A program made the position numbers and the translations under genes. 5,899 nucleotides of DNA, taken from positions 1 to 5,899 of the forward strand of contig CAIXHI010000264.1 of assembly GCA_903919215.1 (NCBI GenBank), written 5' to 3'. Of the stretch, positions 1 through 5,134 are shown piece by piece (the first letter of the stretch is position 1; each line of letters opens with the position of its first letter). A model generated the notes under the pieces. The model had not been told where the DNA came from. It ran no database searches and saw nothing but the letters and a program-made list of their open reading frames with translations. Source of the stretch: an uncultured Acidimicrobiaceae bacterium. GTDB taxonomy: Bacteria; Actinomycetota; Acidimicrobiia; Acidimicrobiales; Ilumatobacteraceae.

Positions 1-580
1 CCGGGGTGCCGACGACGATGTGCACACCGCGGTCGAGTGCCTGCAGTTGGCGGAAGATCGGCTGGCCGCCGTACACGGGCACGCACTTCGCGCCCAGGGC
101 GTTGCCGTAACGGAAGAACGCTTCGCTGACCTGCATGGCCAGTTCGCGGGTGGGTACCAGCACGAGGGCGACCGGCTTGGAGGCCGCACGGCCGTTGATC
201 AGCTGCAGCGCCGGGAGGGCGAAGGCGGCGGTCTTGCCGGTGCCAGTGGCGGCCTGACCGAGGAGGTCTTTGCCGGCCATCAGGTAGGGGATGGTCTCGC
301 GCTGAATCGGGGTGGGCTCTTCGTAGCCCAGTGCATCGAGTGCCTTCAGCAGTTCCGGGCGCAGGCCGAGGGCGGCGAAGCCGTTCTCCTGCGGTGCGGC
401 GTGCTGTGCTGCGGGCTCGTGCTCGTGCTCGTGCTCGGCGGCCTCCTGCGCGGCGGGCTCGCTCGGGGTGGTCTCCTGCGCAGCGGCCTCGTGCTCGGCC
501 GGCTCCTGCGGGGTGGTCTCCTGCGGGGTGACGTCAGACGTGACGTCGTCGCTCTGGTGTTCGGTGGTCTCGTCGGACAC
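1..580 (-). CDS. DEAD-box ATP-dependent RNA helicase, N-terminal part (runs off the window)
   Basis: Read on the minus strand from a GTG at 580-578, this gives 193 codons and then leaves the window, so motifs II to VI and the C-terminus are not seen. Residues 1-66 are a low-complexity acidic tail rich in Glu, His, Gln, Thr, Pro and Ala, including EHEHEHE at 49-55. The RecA-like core follows: an isolated Phe68 lies 17 residues before the Q motif (GYEEPTPIQ, 85-93), then motif I AATGTGKT (110-117), motif Ia PTRELA (143-148), the YGGQ/GG element (170-173) and the start of motif Ib, TPG, at the edge. This order is diagnostic of DEAD-box helicases, which unwind RNA in the cytoplasm during ribosome assembly, mRNA decay or cold adaptation; which of these applies here cannot be told. 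The GTG is preceded by a GAGAG about 8 nt upstream. An in-frame GTG at 604-602 would add eight residues and is less likely. Confidence 0.93.
   Translation of the reverse strand, partial: MSDETTEHQSDDVTSDVTPQETTPQEPAEHEAAAQETTPSEPAAQEAAEHEHEHEPAAQHAAPQENGFAALGLRPELLKALDALGYEEPTPIQRETIPYLMAGKDLLGQAATGTGKTAAFALPALQLINGRAASKPVALVLVPTRELAMQVSEAFFRYGNALGAKCVPVYGGQPIFRQLQALDRGVHIVVGTP
416..525 (-). repeat. Coding repeats in the helicase acidic tail
   Basis: Two kinds of repeat are visible in the part encoding the helicase tail. The hexamer CTCGTG occurs three times in tandem at 416-433 and encodes the His-Glu run. A 17-bp direct repeat, CGGGGTGGTCTCCTGCG, occurs at 464-480 and again at 509-525, exactly 45 bp apart, so it stays in frame and encodes QETTP twice. 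Such repeats probably arose by slippage or unequal exchange and make the disordered tail variable in length between strains (inference). Confidence 0.8.
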
Positions 581-607
581 GGTGTCTCTCGTTTCGTGAA
601 TCACTCA

Positions 608-613
608 ACGATA
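608..613 (-). promoter_or_regulatory. Possible -10 element for the helicase gene
   Basis: On the minus strand, TATCGT at 613-608 fits the actinobacterial TANNNT -10 pattern. A transcript starting about 7 nt downstream would have a leader of roughly 20 nt containing the GAGAG ribosome-binding-like sequence before the GTG at 580. I see no convincing -35 hexamer at 17 bp, so this is a weak call based on position and one motif. Confidence 0.3.
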
Positions 614-654
614 GGGCCACCAGCAGTACAACGTCTGTGACGCTCGCCTGCGGA

Positions 655-671
655 CGCACGACGGCCGTGCG
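655..671. repeat. GC-rich inverted repeat in the helicase/vapB spacer
   Basis: CGCACG (655-660) and CGTGCG (666-671) are perfect complements around a 5-nt spacer, ACGGC. This makes a 6-bp all-Watson-Crick stem with five G-C pairs. It lies in the 138-bp spacer between divergent genes, upstream of both. It has no T tract on either side, so it does not look like an intrinsic terminator. It could be an operator for the helicase gene or have no function. Confidence 0.5.
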
Positions 672-690
672 CCGAAGGGTGACTGCAGCG

Positions 691-719
691 TGTCTAGAAG
701 ATAGGTAATGTTCTAGACA
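691..719. promoter_or_regulatory. Probable VapB autoregulatory operator (9-bp perfect inverted repeat)
   Basis: TGTCTAGAA (691-699) and TTCTAGACA (711-719) are exact reverse complements separated by 11 bp. The last base of the right arm is the A of the vapB ATG. Each arm also contains the self-complementary hexamer TCTAGA (693-698 and 712-717), so two two-fold symmetric sites lie 19 bp apart, near two helical turns. VapB-type antitoxins are known to bind palindromes over their own promoter, with VapC as co-repressor. The position over the likely -10 region and start codon makes this the best candidate for that site. Protein binding is inferred; the symmetry is seen directly. Confidence 0.75.
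706..711 (+). promoter_or_regulatory. vapB: Putative -10 element of vapBC (leaderless start)
   Basis: TAATGT (706-711) fits TANNNT and ends 7 nt before the vapB ATG, so transcription would begin at or next to the start codon. This agrees with the absence of a Shine-Dalgarno sequence at the usual distance. A second possibility is GTGACT (679-684) as -35 with TAGGTA (702-707) as -10 at a 17-bp spacing, which would give a leader of only a few bases. Both options lie in or beside the inverted repeat, so a bound VapB would block them. Confidence 0.45.
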
Positions 720-967
720 TGGCCTTCAGCATCAAGAACGACGAGGCAGATGAACTGCTGCGCGAACTTGTCGGCATCACCGGCGAAAGCCTCACCACCG
801 CCGTCATCAACAGCCTGAGTGAACGGCTCGAGCGAGAACGGATGGGGCGCGAGAGCAAGCTCGGTCGGATCCAGCGAGCAGCAGAGCGGTTCAGGGCGCT
901 ACCCGTGCTGAACGACGTCGGAGTGGACGATGTGCTGCAGTGGGACGAGAACGGGCTGCCGATATGA
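719..967 (+). CDS. vapB: VapB-type antitoxin (Rv0623-like family)
   Basis: An 82-residue protein that looks like the Rv0623-like (PSK) antitoxin family. The N-terminus MAFSIKNDEADELLRELVG followed by TGESLTTAV is the typical DNA-binding dimerisation part: a short beta strand at about residues 3-6, then two helices to about 40. A charged linker (ERLERERMGRE) follows, and the C-terminal DVLQWDENGLPI resembles the usual toxin-wrapping tail of the family. The role is to bind and inhibit the VapC RNase and, as a dimer, to repress its own promoter. The ATG at 719 is the only sensible start, and an inverted repeat reaches its first base. The gene ends in ATGA, overlapping vapC by 4 bp, so translation is probably coupled. 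Length and motifs are normal and nothing looks broken. Assignment rests on recognised sequence pattern, not on a search. Confidence 0.88.
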   Translation: MAFSIKNDEADELLRELVGITGESLTTAVINSLSERLERERMGRESKLGRIQRAAERFRALPVLNDVGVDDVLQWDENGLPI

Positions 968-1389
968 GTTCGCTCGCTCGCCCGGCGCCGGTGGACCTGG
1001 CCGTGGACTCGTCGGCGTTGCTCGCGATCCTGCTCGACGAGCCCGGTAGGTCGGCAATCGAGGGCGCACTCGCCAGCGCAGGTGGGGCAGTGATGACCGC
1101 GTCCAACCTGTTGGAGGCGTCGATGGTCGCGCTCGGCCGTGTTGGCACCGATGCCATCGACGCGCTCCACGATGTCGTCATCGCCAGCGGGATCGTGTGC
1201 ATGCCGGTTGATCAGCCACTCATCCGTTTGGCGCGTACCGCGTTCGAGCGCTTCGGCAAGGGTCGTCACCCGGCTGCACTCAACTTCGGCGACTGCTTCT
1301 CGTACGCGCTCGCGCAGCACTTCGATGTGCCGCTGCTGTGTACGGGCGACGACTTCGCCCGCACCGACCTCGTGGTGCTGCCGGGCTGA
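964..1389 (+). CDS. vapC: VapC-type PIN-domain ribonuclease toxin
   Basis: A 141-residue PIN-domain protein. The acidic metal-binding residues of the family are all visible: Asp15 (in AVDSSALLAIL), Glu51 (in SNLLEAS), Asp110 (in HPAALNFGDCFSYALA) and Asp129/Asp130 (in CTGDDF). The stretch GKGRHPAALNFGDC is characteristic of VapC partners of Rv0623-like antitoxins. VapC toxins are Mg2+-dependent endoribonucleases that cut tRNA or rRNA and arrest growth when the antitoxin is degraded; the RNA target here is unknown. The ATG at 964 overlaps the vapB stop (ATGA), which favours it. It leaves about nine residues before the first strand, so a GTG at 991 is an alternative. An upstream ATG at 940 would overlap vapB by 28 bp and is less likely. 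All catalytic residues are present, so the toxin is predicted to be active. Confidence 0.9.
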   Translation: MSSLARPAPVDLAVDSSALLAILLDEPGRSAIEGALASAGGAVMTASNLLEASMVALGRVGTDAIDALHDVVIASGIVCMPVDQPLIRLARTAFERFGKGRHPAALNFGDCFSYALAQHFDVPLLCTGDDFARTDLVVLPG

Positions 1390-1418
1390 GCCACCCGTCG
1401 GTCCGGGCAGTACACCAG

Positions 1419-1424
1419 TAGCGT
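1419..1424 (+). promoter_or_regulatory. Possible -10 element upstream of the KAS III gene
   Basis: TAGCGT (1419-1424) fits TANNNT and lies 8 nt before the GTG at 1433, which has no Shine-Dalgarno sequence. The geometry would give a leaderless transcript. No -35 match is visible, and the gene may instead be read through from vapBC 43 bp upstream. Confidence 0.3.
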
Positions 1425-1432
1425 CAGCAACC

Positions 1433-2560
1433 GTGCCATCTGCAGACGTCGTCATCACCGGGACCGGGTTGTTCACCCCTCCCTACTCCATCAGCAATGC
1501 GGAGTTGGTGGCGTCGCTGACGGTGTCGGTGAACGAGTGGAACGCAGCGCATGCGTCCGAGATCGCGGTCGGGGCACGTGAGGCCCGGCAGGTGCCCGAT
1601 GCCGAGTTCATCGAGAAGGCGTCCGGTATCAAGAGCCGGTTCGTGATGAACAAGGACGGTGTGCTCGACCCGCATCGACTGCGGCCGCACCTGCCGCTGC
1701 GTGGTGAGGACGAGTTGGGGTTGCAGGCCGAGATGGCGTTGCCCGCGATCCACGAGGCGCTCGCCCAGGCCGGTCGTCGGCCCGATGAGGTGGATTGTGT
1801 GATCGTCGGCTGCTCGAACTTGCAGCGCGCCTACCCCGCGGTGGCCATCGAGATCCAGGCCGCGCTCGGCGCAAGCGGCTGGGCGTACGACATGAACGTG
1901 GCGTGTTCCTCGGCCACGTTCAGCATCCAGTCCGGTGTCGATGCGTTGTGCAACGGCTCGGCAAATCTGGTCGTGGTGGTCAACCCCGAGATCACCTCGG
2001 GTCACAACAACTTCGCGATGCGCGACCACCACTTCATCTTCGGCGACGCATGCACGGCGATCGTGCTCGAGCGCGCTGCCGACGCAATCGCGAGCGAACA
2101 GTGGGAAGTGCTGCGCGGTCGCCTGCAGACGAAGTTCTCGAATGCCATCCGCAACGATTTCGGGTTCCTCAACCCCAGCGAGGACGGTGAGCGCGACCCG
2201 ATGGAGTTGGTGTTCCGTCAGCGCGGGCAGCAGGTGTTCAAGGAGGTGTGTCCGATGGTGGTGGGCCACATCCGCGAACAACTCGATGCGCTGACGCTCG
2301 AGCCTTCGGGGGTCCGCCGCTTCTGGTTGCACCAGGCGAACCTGAAGATGAACCAACTCATCGCCAAGGGTGTGCTCGGCAGGGTGCCCAACGAGGACGA
2401 GGCGCCGGTGATTCTGGATCGCTACGCGAACACGTCGTCGGCCGGTTCGGTCATTGCCTTCCACCTGCACCGCGGCGATCTCGTCAGCGGCGACCTCGGT
2501 GTCATCTGCAGTTTCGGCGCCGGCTACAGCATCGGCAGCCAGGTTGTGCGCAAGCGCTGA
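1433..2560 (+). CDS. FabH-like beta-ketoacyl-ACP synthase III, long form
   Basis: A 375-residue thiolase-fold condensing enzyme. It joins an acyl primer to malonyl-ACP by decarboxylative Claisen condensation in the cytoplasm. The KAS III triad is complete: Cys158 in NVACSSATFS, His300 in LHQAN and Asn333 in RYANTSSAGS. Other landmarks are ITGTGLFTPP (about residues 7-16), IFGDACTA (202-209, at the place of the usual FGDGAGA) and CSFGAGYSIGS near the C-terminus (359-369). It is longer than typical FabH of about 317 residues; the extra length lies before the active cysteine, at about residues 20-50 and 78-95. The pattern matches a distinct long KAS III subfamily also present in Gammaproteobacteria. 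The true substrate is unknown; it could prime fatty acid synthesis or a specialised lipid. The GTG at 1433 is chosen because it sits just before the first strand and is the only nearby in-frame start. It is 43 bp after vapC and converges on the dehydrogenase gene. Confidence 0.9.
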   Translation: MPSADVVITGTGLFTPPYSISNAELVASLTVSVNEWNAAHASEIAVGAREARQVPDAEFIEKASGIKSRFVMNKDGVLDPHRLRPHLPLRGEDELGLQAEMALPAIHEALAQAGRRPDEVDCVIVGCSNLQRAYPAVAIEIQAALGASGWAYDMNVACSSATFSIQSGVDALCNGSANLVVVVNPEITSGHNNFAMRDHHFIFGDACTAIVLERAADAIASEQWEVLRGRLQTKFSNAIRNDFGFLNPSEDGERDPMELVFRQRGQQVFKEVCPMVVGHIREQLDALTLEPSGVRRFWLHQANLKMNQLIAKGVLGRVPNEDEAPVILDRYANTSSAGSVIAFHLHRGDLVSGDLGVICSFGAGYSIGSQVVRKR

Positions 2561-2574
2561 ACGTTCAGCCCTTG
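2551..2574. terminator. Palindrome over both convergent stop codons, possible bidirectional terminator
   Basis: A perfect 14-bp palindrome, GCTGAACGTTCAGC (2556-2569), contains the TGA of the KAS III gene on one strand and the TGA of the dehydrogenase gene on the other. It extends, after one C-C mismatch (2555/2570), by four more pairs: CAAG (2551-2554) with CTTG (2571-2574). As RNA this gives a stem of 4 and 5 bp around a mismatch with an ACGT loop, and nearly the same hairpin from either strand. With only 4 bp between the stops, it is the only place for a shared terminator. No long T run follows on either side, so efficient intrinsic termination is uncertain. Confidence 0.55.
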
Positions 2575-5009
2575 ATGCGCGCGTTGTCCGGGTCGTAGAG
2601 CGGTTTGAGCGAGATGCTTGCGCGGTACTGGCGACCGGCGATCTCCACGGTCCACTCTCCATCGTTGCGCCAGTCGTTCACCATCGCCAGGCCCACAGCG
2701 CCACCGAGGGTGTGGCCGTACGAGGCGGCACGTACGTAGCCGACGGCGGTGCCATCGCGGCGAACGACCTCGGCGTGGAACATCAGCGGTTCGGGGTCGT
2801 GTACGAACACCTGCACCAAGCGTTGCGTCAGCGGACCGGCGGCCTTGCGCGCCAGCACTGCGTCGCGGCCGACGAAGCCTCCCGGCTTGTCGAGCGCGAG
2901 CGCGAAACCGAAGCCGGCGGACAACGGATCGTCGGTGTTGTCGATGTCGTGGCCGTAGTCGCGGTAGCCCTTCTCCATGCGCAGGCTGGCCAGCGCCTTG
3001 AGGCCAGCCGGGCGCACGCCGAACGGTTCCCCCGCGACGAGCAGCAGGTCGTACACGTGCACGGCCTGCTCGGTGGGCACGTACAGCTCGTAGCCCAGCT
3101 CGCCCAGGTACGTGATGCGGATGCACAGCACGCGGGCGAAACCAAGATCGATCTCGCGGGCGGTGCGGAACGGGAACGCTTCGTTCGACACGTCGGCGGT
3201 GGTGAGCGACGCGAGCAGTTCGCGCGAACGCGGCCCCTGCACATTGATCTGTGCGTAGGCGCCGGTGACGTCGGTGACGAAGGCGTGTGCGTCGCCGATG
3301 TGTCGCCGCAGGTGCGCCTCGACATGACGATGCGCTGTGTCAGTGGCGACCACGAAGAACTCGTCGTCGGCCAGCTTGGTGACGGTGAGGTCGGCCTCCA
3401 GCAACCCACGCTCGTTCAACCATTGCGTGTAGACGATCTGACCGGAGTCGCCGTTCACTGCGTTGGCCGACACGTGGTCGAGCACCCGTCCGGCGTCGCG
3501 GCCCTGTACCCGGAACTTGGACATGAAGCTCATGTCCATCACGATCACGCCCTCACGACAGGCGCGGTGTTCGGCTTCCCAGTTCGCCGACCATGTCGGC
3601 CGCGTCCAGGTGAGGGGCCCGGGCTCGGGGGTGGCGCCGGTGCCGGCGAACCAGTCGGCGCTCTCCCAGCCACTGACGTCGCGGAAGTACGCGCCATGCT
3701 CGACCAACCTCGAGTGGAGCGGCGAGAGCTTCGCGTTGCGCGCCGTGTGCAGCGCCTTGTTGGGGTAATGGCACTGGTACACCATGCCCAGCGACTCGAC
3801 CGTACGGGTGCGCCGGTACTCGGGGTTGGCCTGGTAGCGCTGCAGCCGGTCGGGGTGCATGCCGGTGACGTCGGCACCGGGGTCGCCGTCGACGATCCAG
3901 TGTGCGACCAGACGCCCCAGCCCACCGCCGGTGAGGATGCCGATCGAGTTCAGCCCGGCGGCGACCCAGTAGTTCTGCACCTCGGGTGCCGGGCCGATGA
4001 TCGGCCGCAGGTCGGGGGTGAAGCTCTCCGGCCCGCAGAAGAACGTGCGGATACCGGTGTCCAGCGACTTCGGCACTCGGCTCATGGCCGCCTCGACGTA
4101 CGGACCCATGCGATCCCAGTCGGGCTGGATCGAGGTGAACGACGAGTCGTGCGGGATGGCCTTCACGTTCCACGGGGCGCACTGGGTCTCGAACAGGCCG
4201 ATCATCAGACCGCCGACTTCCTCGCGGTAGTAGCCGAAGTTGCCCGGGTCTTCGATCACGGGCCACGACGGGTCGAGGCCTTCCATCTGTTCGGTGATGA
4301 GGTAGTAGTGCTCGGCGGCCTGCAGCGGGATCGAGACCCCGGACTTCTCGCCGAGTTGGCGCGCCCACATACCCGCCGCGTTGACGACGTGTTCGCACTC
4401 GATGGTGCCGTGGTCGGTGACGACACCGCGCACGCGCCCGTCCTTCACGATCACGTCGAGCACGCTGACGCCTTGCGCGATGGTGACGCCCGTCTGGCGG
4501 GCGCCCTTGGCCAACGACATGGTGGCGTCGACGGGGTTCACCCGGCCGTCACCCGGCACGTAGAACCCGGCCAGCAGGTCGTCGGTGCGTGCCAACGGGA
4601 ACAGGTCGGCGACCTCTTTCGGCGACAGCTCCTGCACGTCGACACCGCAGTGACGGTTGAAGGTGGAGACCCGACGGAACTCTTCGAGGCGGCCTTCGTC
4701 GGCCGCCAGCTCGACGAAACCGACCGGCTTGAACCCGGTCGCCAGGCCGGTCTCGGCCTCCAGGTTGGTGTACAGGTCGCGGGTGTACTTGCGCAGCTCG
4801 GTGCTGGTCTCGCTGGTCGATCCGAATGTCACCATCAGCCCGGCGGCGTGCCACGTGGTGCCCGAGGTCAACTGGTCGCGCTCGACCAGCACGGTGTCGG
4901 TCCAGCCGAGATGGCCGAGGTGGTAGGCGATGGAGGTGCCGATGATGCCGCCGCCGATCACGACGACGCGAGCGCGTGATGGCAGGGGCGCAGGGGAGGG
5001 CCGGCTCAT
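2565..5009 (-). CDS. Sarcosine/dimethylglycine dehydrogenase-type flavoprotein with C-terminal GcvT domain
   Basis: An 814-residue enzyme that oxidatively demethylates an N-methylglycine, passing the one-carbon unit to tetrahydrofolate. The N-terminal FAD domain has GGGIIG (19-24), Glu43 for the ribose, and TSGTTWHAAG (48-57), where His54 is at the position of the flavin-linking His of SARDH/DMGDH. EHYYLITE (233-240) and YYREEVGGL (260-268) are typical of the substrate domain, which runs to about residue 375. A linker domain follows to about 486, including GWESADWF. Then comes a glycine-cleavage T-protein domain (about 487-690) with FRVQG (499-503), NERGLLEADL containing Asp540, and MEKGYR (678-683), and a GcvT C-terminal barrel ending in DPDNARIKG. 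Details such as DVSNEAFPF favour sarcosine over dimethylglycine dehydrogenase, but the substrate is not settled. The ATG at 5009 places the Rossmann strand at residue 15; in-frame GTGs at 5042, 5039 and 5033 would extend it without family support. Neighbours carry no other betaine-pathway genes. Confidence 0.92.
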   Translation of the reverse strand: MSRPSPAPLPSRARVVVIGGGIIGTSIAYHLGHLGWTDTVLVERDQLTSGTTWHAAGLMVTFGSTSETSTELRKYTRDLYTNLEAETGLATGFKPVGFVELAADEGRLEEFRRVSTFNRHCGVDVQELSPKEVADLFPLARTDDLLAGFYVPGDGRVNPVDATMSLAKGARQTGVTIAQGVSVLDVIVKDGRVRGVVTDHGTIECEHVVNAAGMWARQLGEKSGVSIPLQAAEHYYLITEQMEGLDPSWPVIEDPGNFGYYREEVGGLMIGLFETQCAPWNVKAIPHDSSFTSIQPDWDRMGPYVEAAMSRVPKSLDTGIRTFFCGPESFTPDLRPIIGPAPEVQNYWVAAGLNSIGILTGGGLGRLVAHWIVDGDPGADVTGMHPDRLQRYQANPEYRRTRTVESLGMVYQCHYPNKALHTARNAKLSPLHSRLVEHGAYFRDVSGWESADWFAGTGATPEPGPLTWTRPTWSANWEAEHRACREGVIVMDMSFMSKFRVQGRDAGRVLDHVSANAVNGDSGQIVYTQWLNERGLLEADLTVTKLADDEFFVVATDTAHRHVEAHLRRHIGDAHAFVTDVTGAYAQINVQGPRSRELLASLTTADVSNEAFPFRTAREIDLGFARVLCIRITYLGELGYELYVPTEQAVHVYDLLLVAGEPFGVRPAGLKALASLRMEKGYRDYGHDIDNTDDPLSAGFGFALALDKPGGFVGRDAVLARKAAGPLTQRLVQVFVHDPEPLMFHAEVVRRDGTAVGYVRAASYGHTLGGAVGLAMVNDWRNDGEWTVEIAGRQYRASISLKPLYDPDNARIKG

Positions 5010-5045
5010 GCAGCCATTGAACTCGCTCTGCACCCCCACCACCGC

Positions 5046-5079
5046 CTTCGTGTCACACAGGGGCCACGAAGCCCCGTGG
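5046..5079. promoter_or_regulatory. Overlapping inverted repeats in the divergent spacer
   Basis: The 125-bp spacer between the divergent starts holds several overlapping dyads. CTTCGTG (5046-5052) pairs with CACGAAG (5065-5071). GTGT-C-ACAC is a 9-bp palindrome at 5050-5058. GGGGC (5060-5064) pairs with GCCCC (5071-5075). CCACG (5064-5068) pairs with CGTGG (5075-5079). Because they share bases they cannot all form at once in one RNA, but as DNA they could be an operator for a regulator controlling the dehydrogenase, the SCO6745-like gene or both. No regulator gene is next to it in the window. Confidence 0.45.
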
Positions 5080-5122
5080 ATCTGGTGCGACCTGAACGGG
5101 AATTGGGAGGGGGTGAATTGGC

Positions 5123-5128
5123 TACGTT
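5123..5128 (+). promoter_or_regulatory. Putative -10 element of the SCO6745-like gene
   Basis: TACGTT (5123-5128) fits TANNNT and ends 6 nt before the ATG at 5135, again suggesting a leaderless transcript. The GGGAGG run at 5105-5110 is too far upstream to be a usual Shine-Dalgarno. A direct repeat GAATTGG occurs at 5100-5106 and 5115-5121, just upstream of this element; the first copy lies about where a -35 region would be. Confidence 0.4.
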
Positions 5129-5134
5129 TCCTCC

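Noticed and set aside
416..525. Repeats that might suggest a CRISPR or intergenic tandem array.
   Set aside because: They are short, in frame and inside the helicase coding sequence; there are no regular spacers.
20..640. 206-codon plus-strand open frame over the helicase and spacer.
   Set aside because: Leu/Gly/Arg-rich repeats in it are the reverse reading of the helicase tail; the minus strand carries clear DEAD-box motifs.
719..1389. vapBC as evidence of a mobile island.
   Set aside because: No integrase, transposase, direct-repeat boundary or shift in base composition is seen around it.
1378..1410. Possible hairpin at the end of vapC (CTGCC with GGCAG plus two more pairs after a mismatch).
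   Set aside because: The stem is short, interrupted, has a 17-nt loop and no T tract, so a vapC terminator is not supported.
1139..1432. Extension of the KAS III frame upstream into vapC.
   Set aside because: Residues encoded before 1433 are Arg/Ser-rich with no KAS III resemblance and overlap an intact PIN-domain gene in another frame.
1424..2662. 412-codon open frame on the minus strand opposite the KAS III gene.
   Set aside because: It has no recognisable motif and overlaps an intact enzyme with complete catalytic triad on the other strand.
2454..4979. Very long open frame (841 codons) on the plus strand opposite the dehydrogenase gene.
   Set aside because: Its translation is low-complexity and Val/Gly/Arg/His-rich with no recognisable domain, while the minus strand gives a full-length, motif-complete enzyme. 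It is an antisense artefact of GC-rich third positions.
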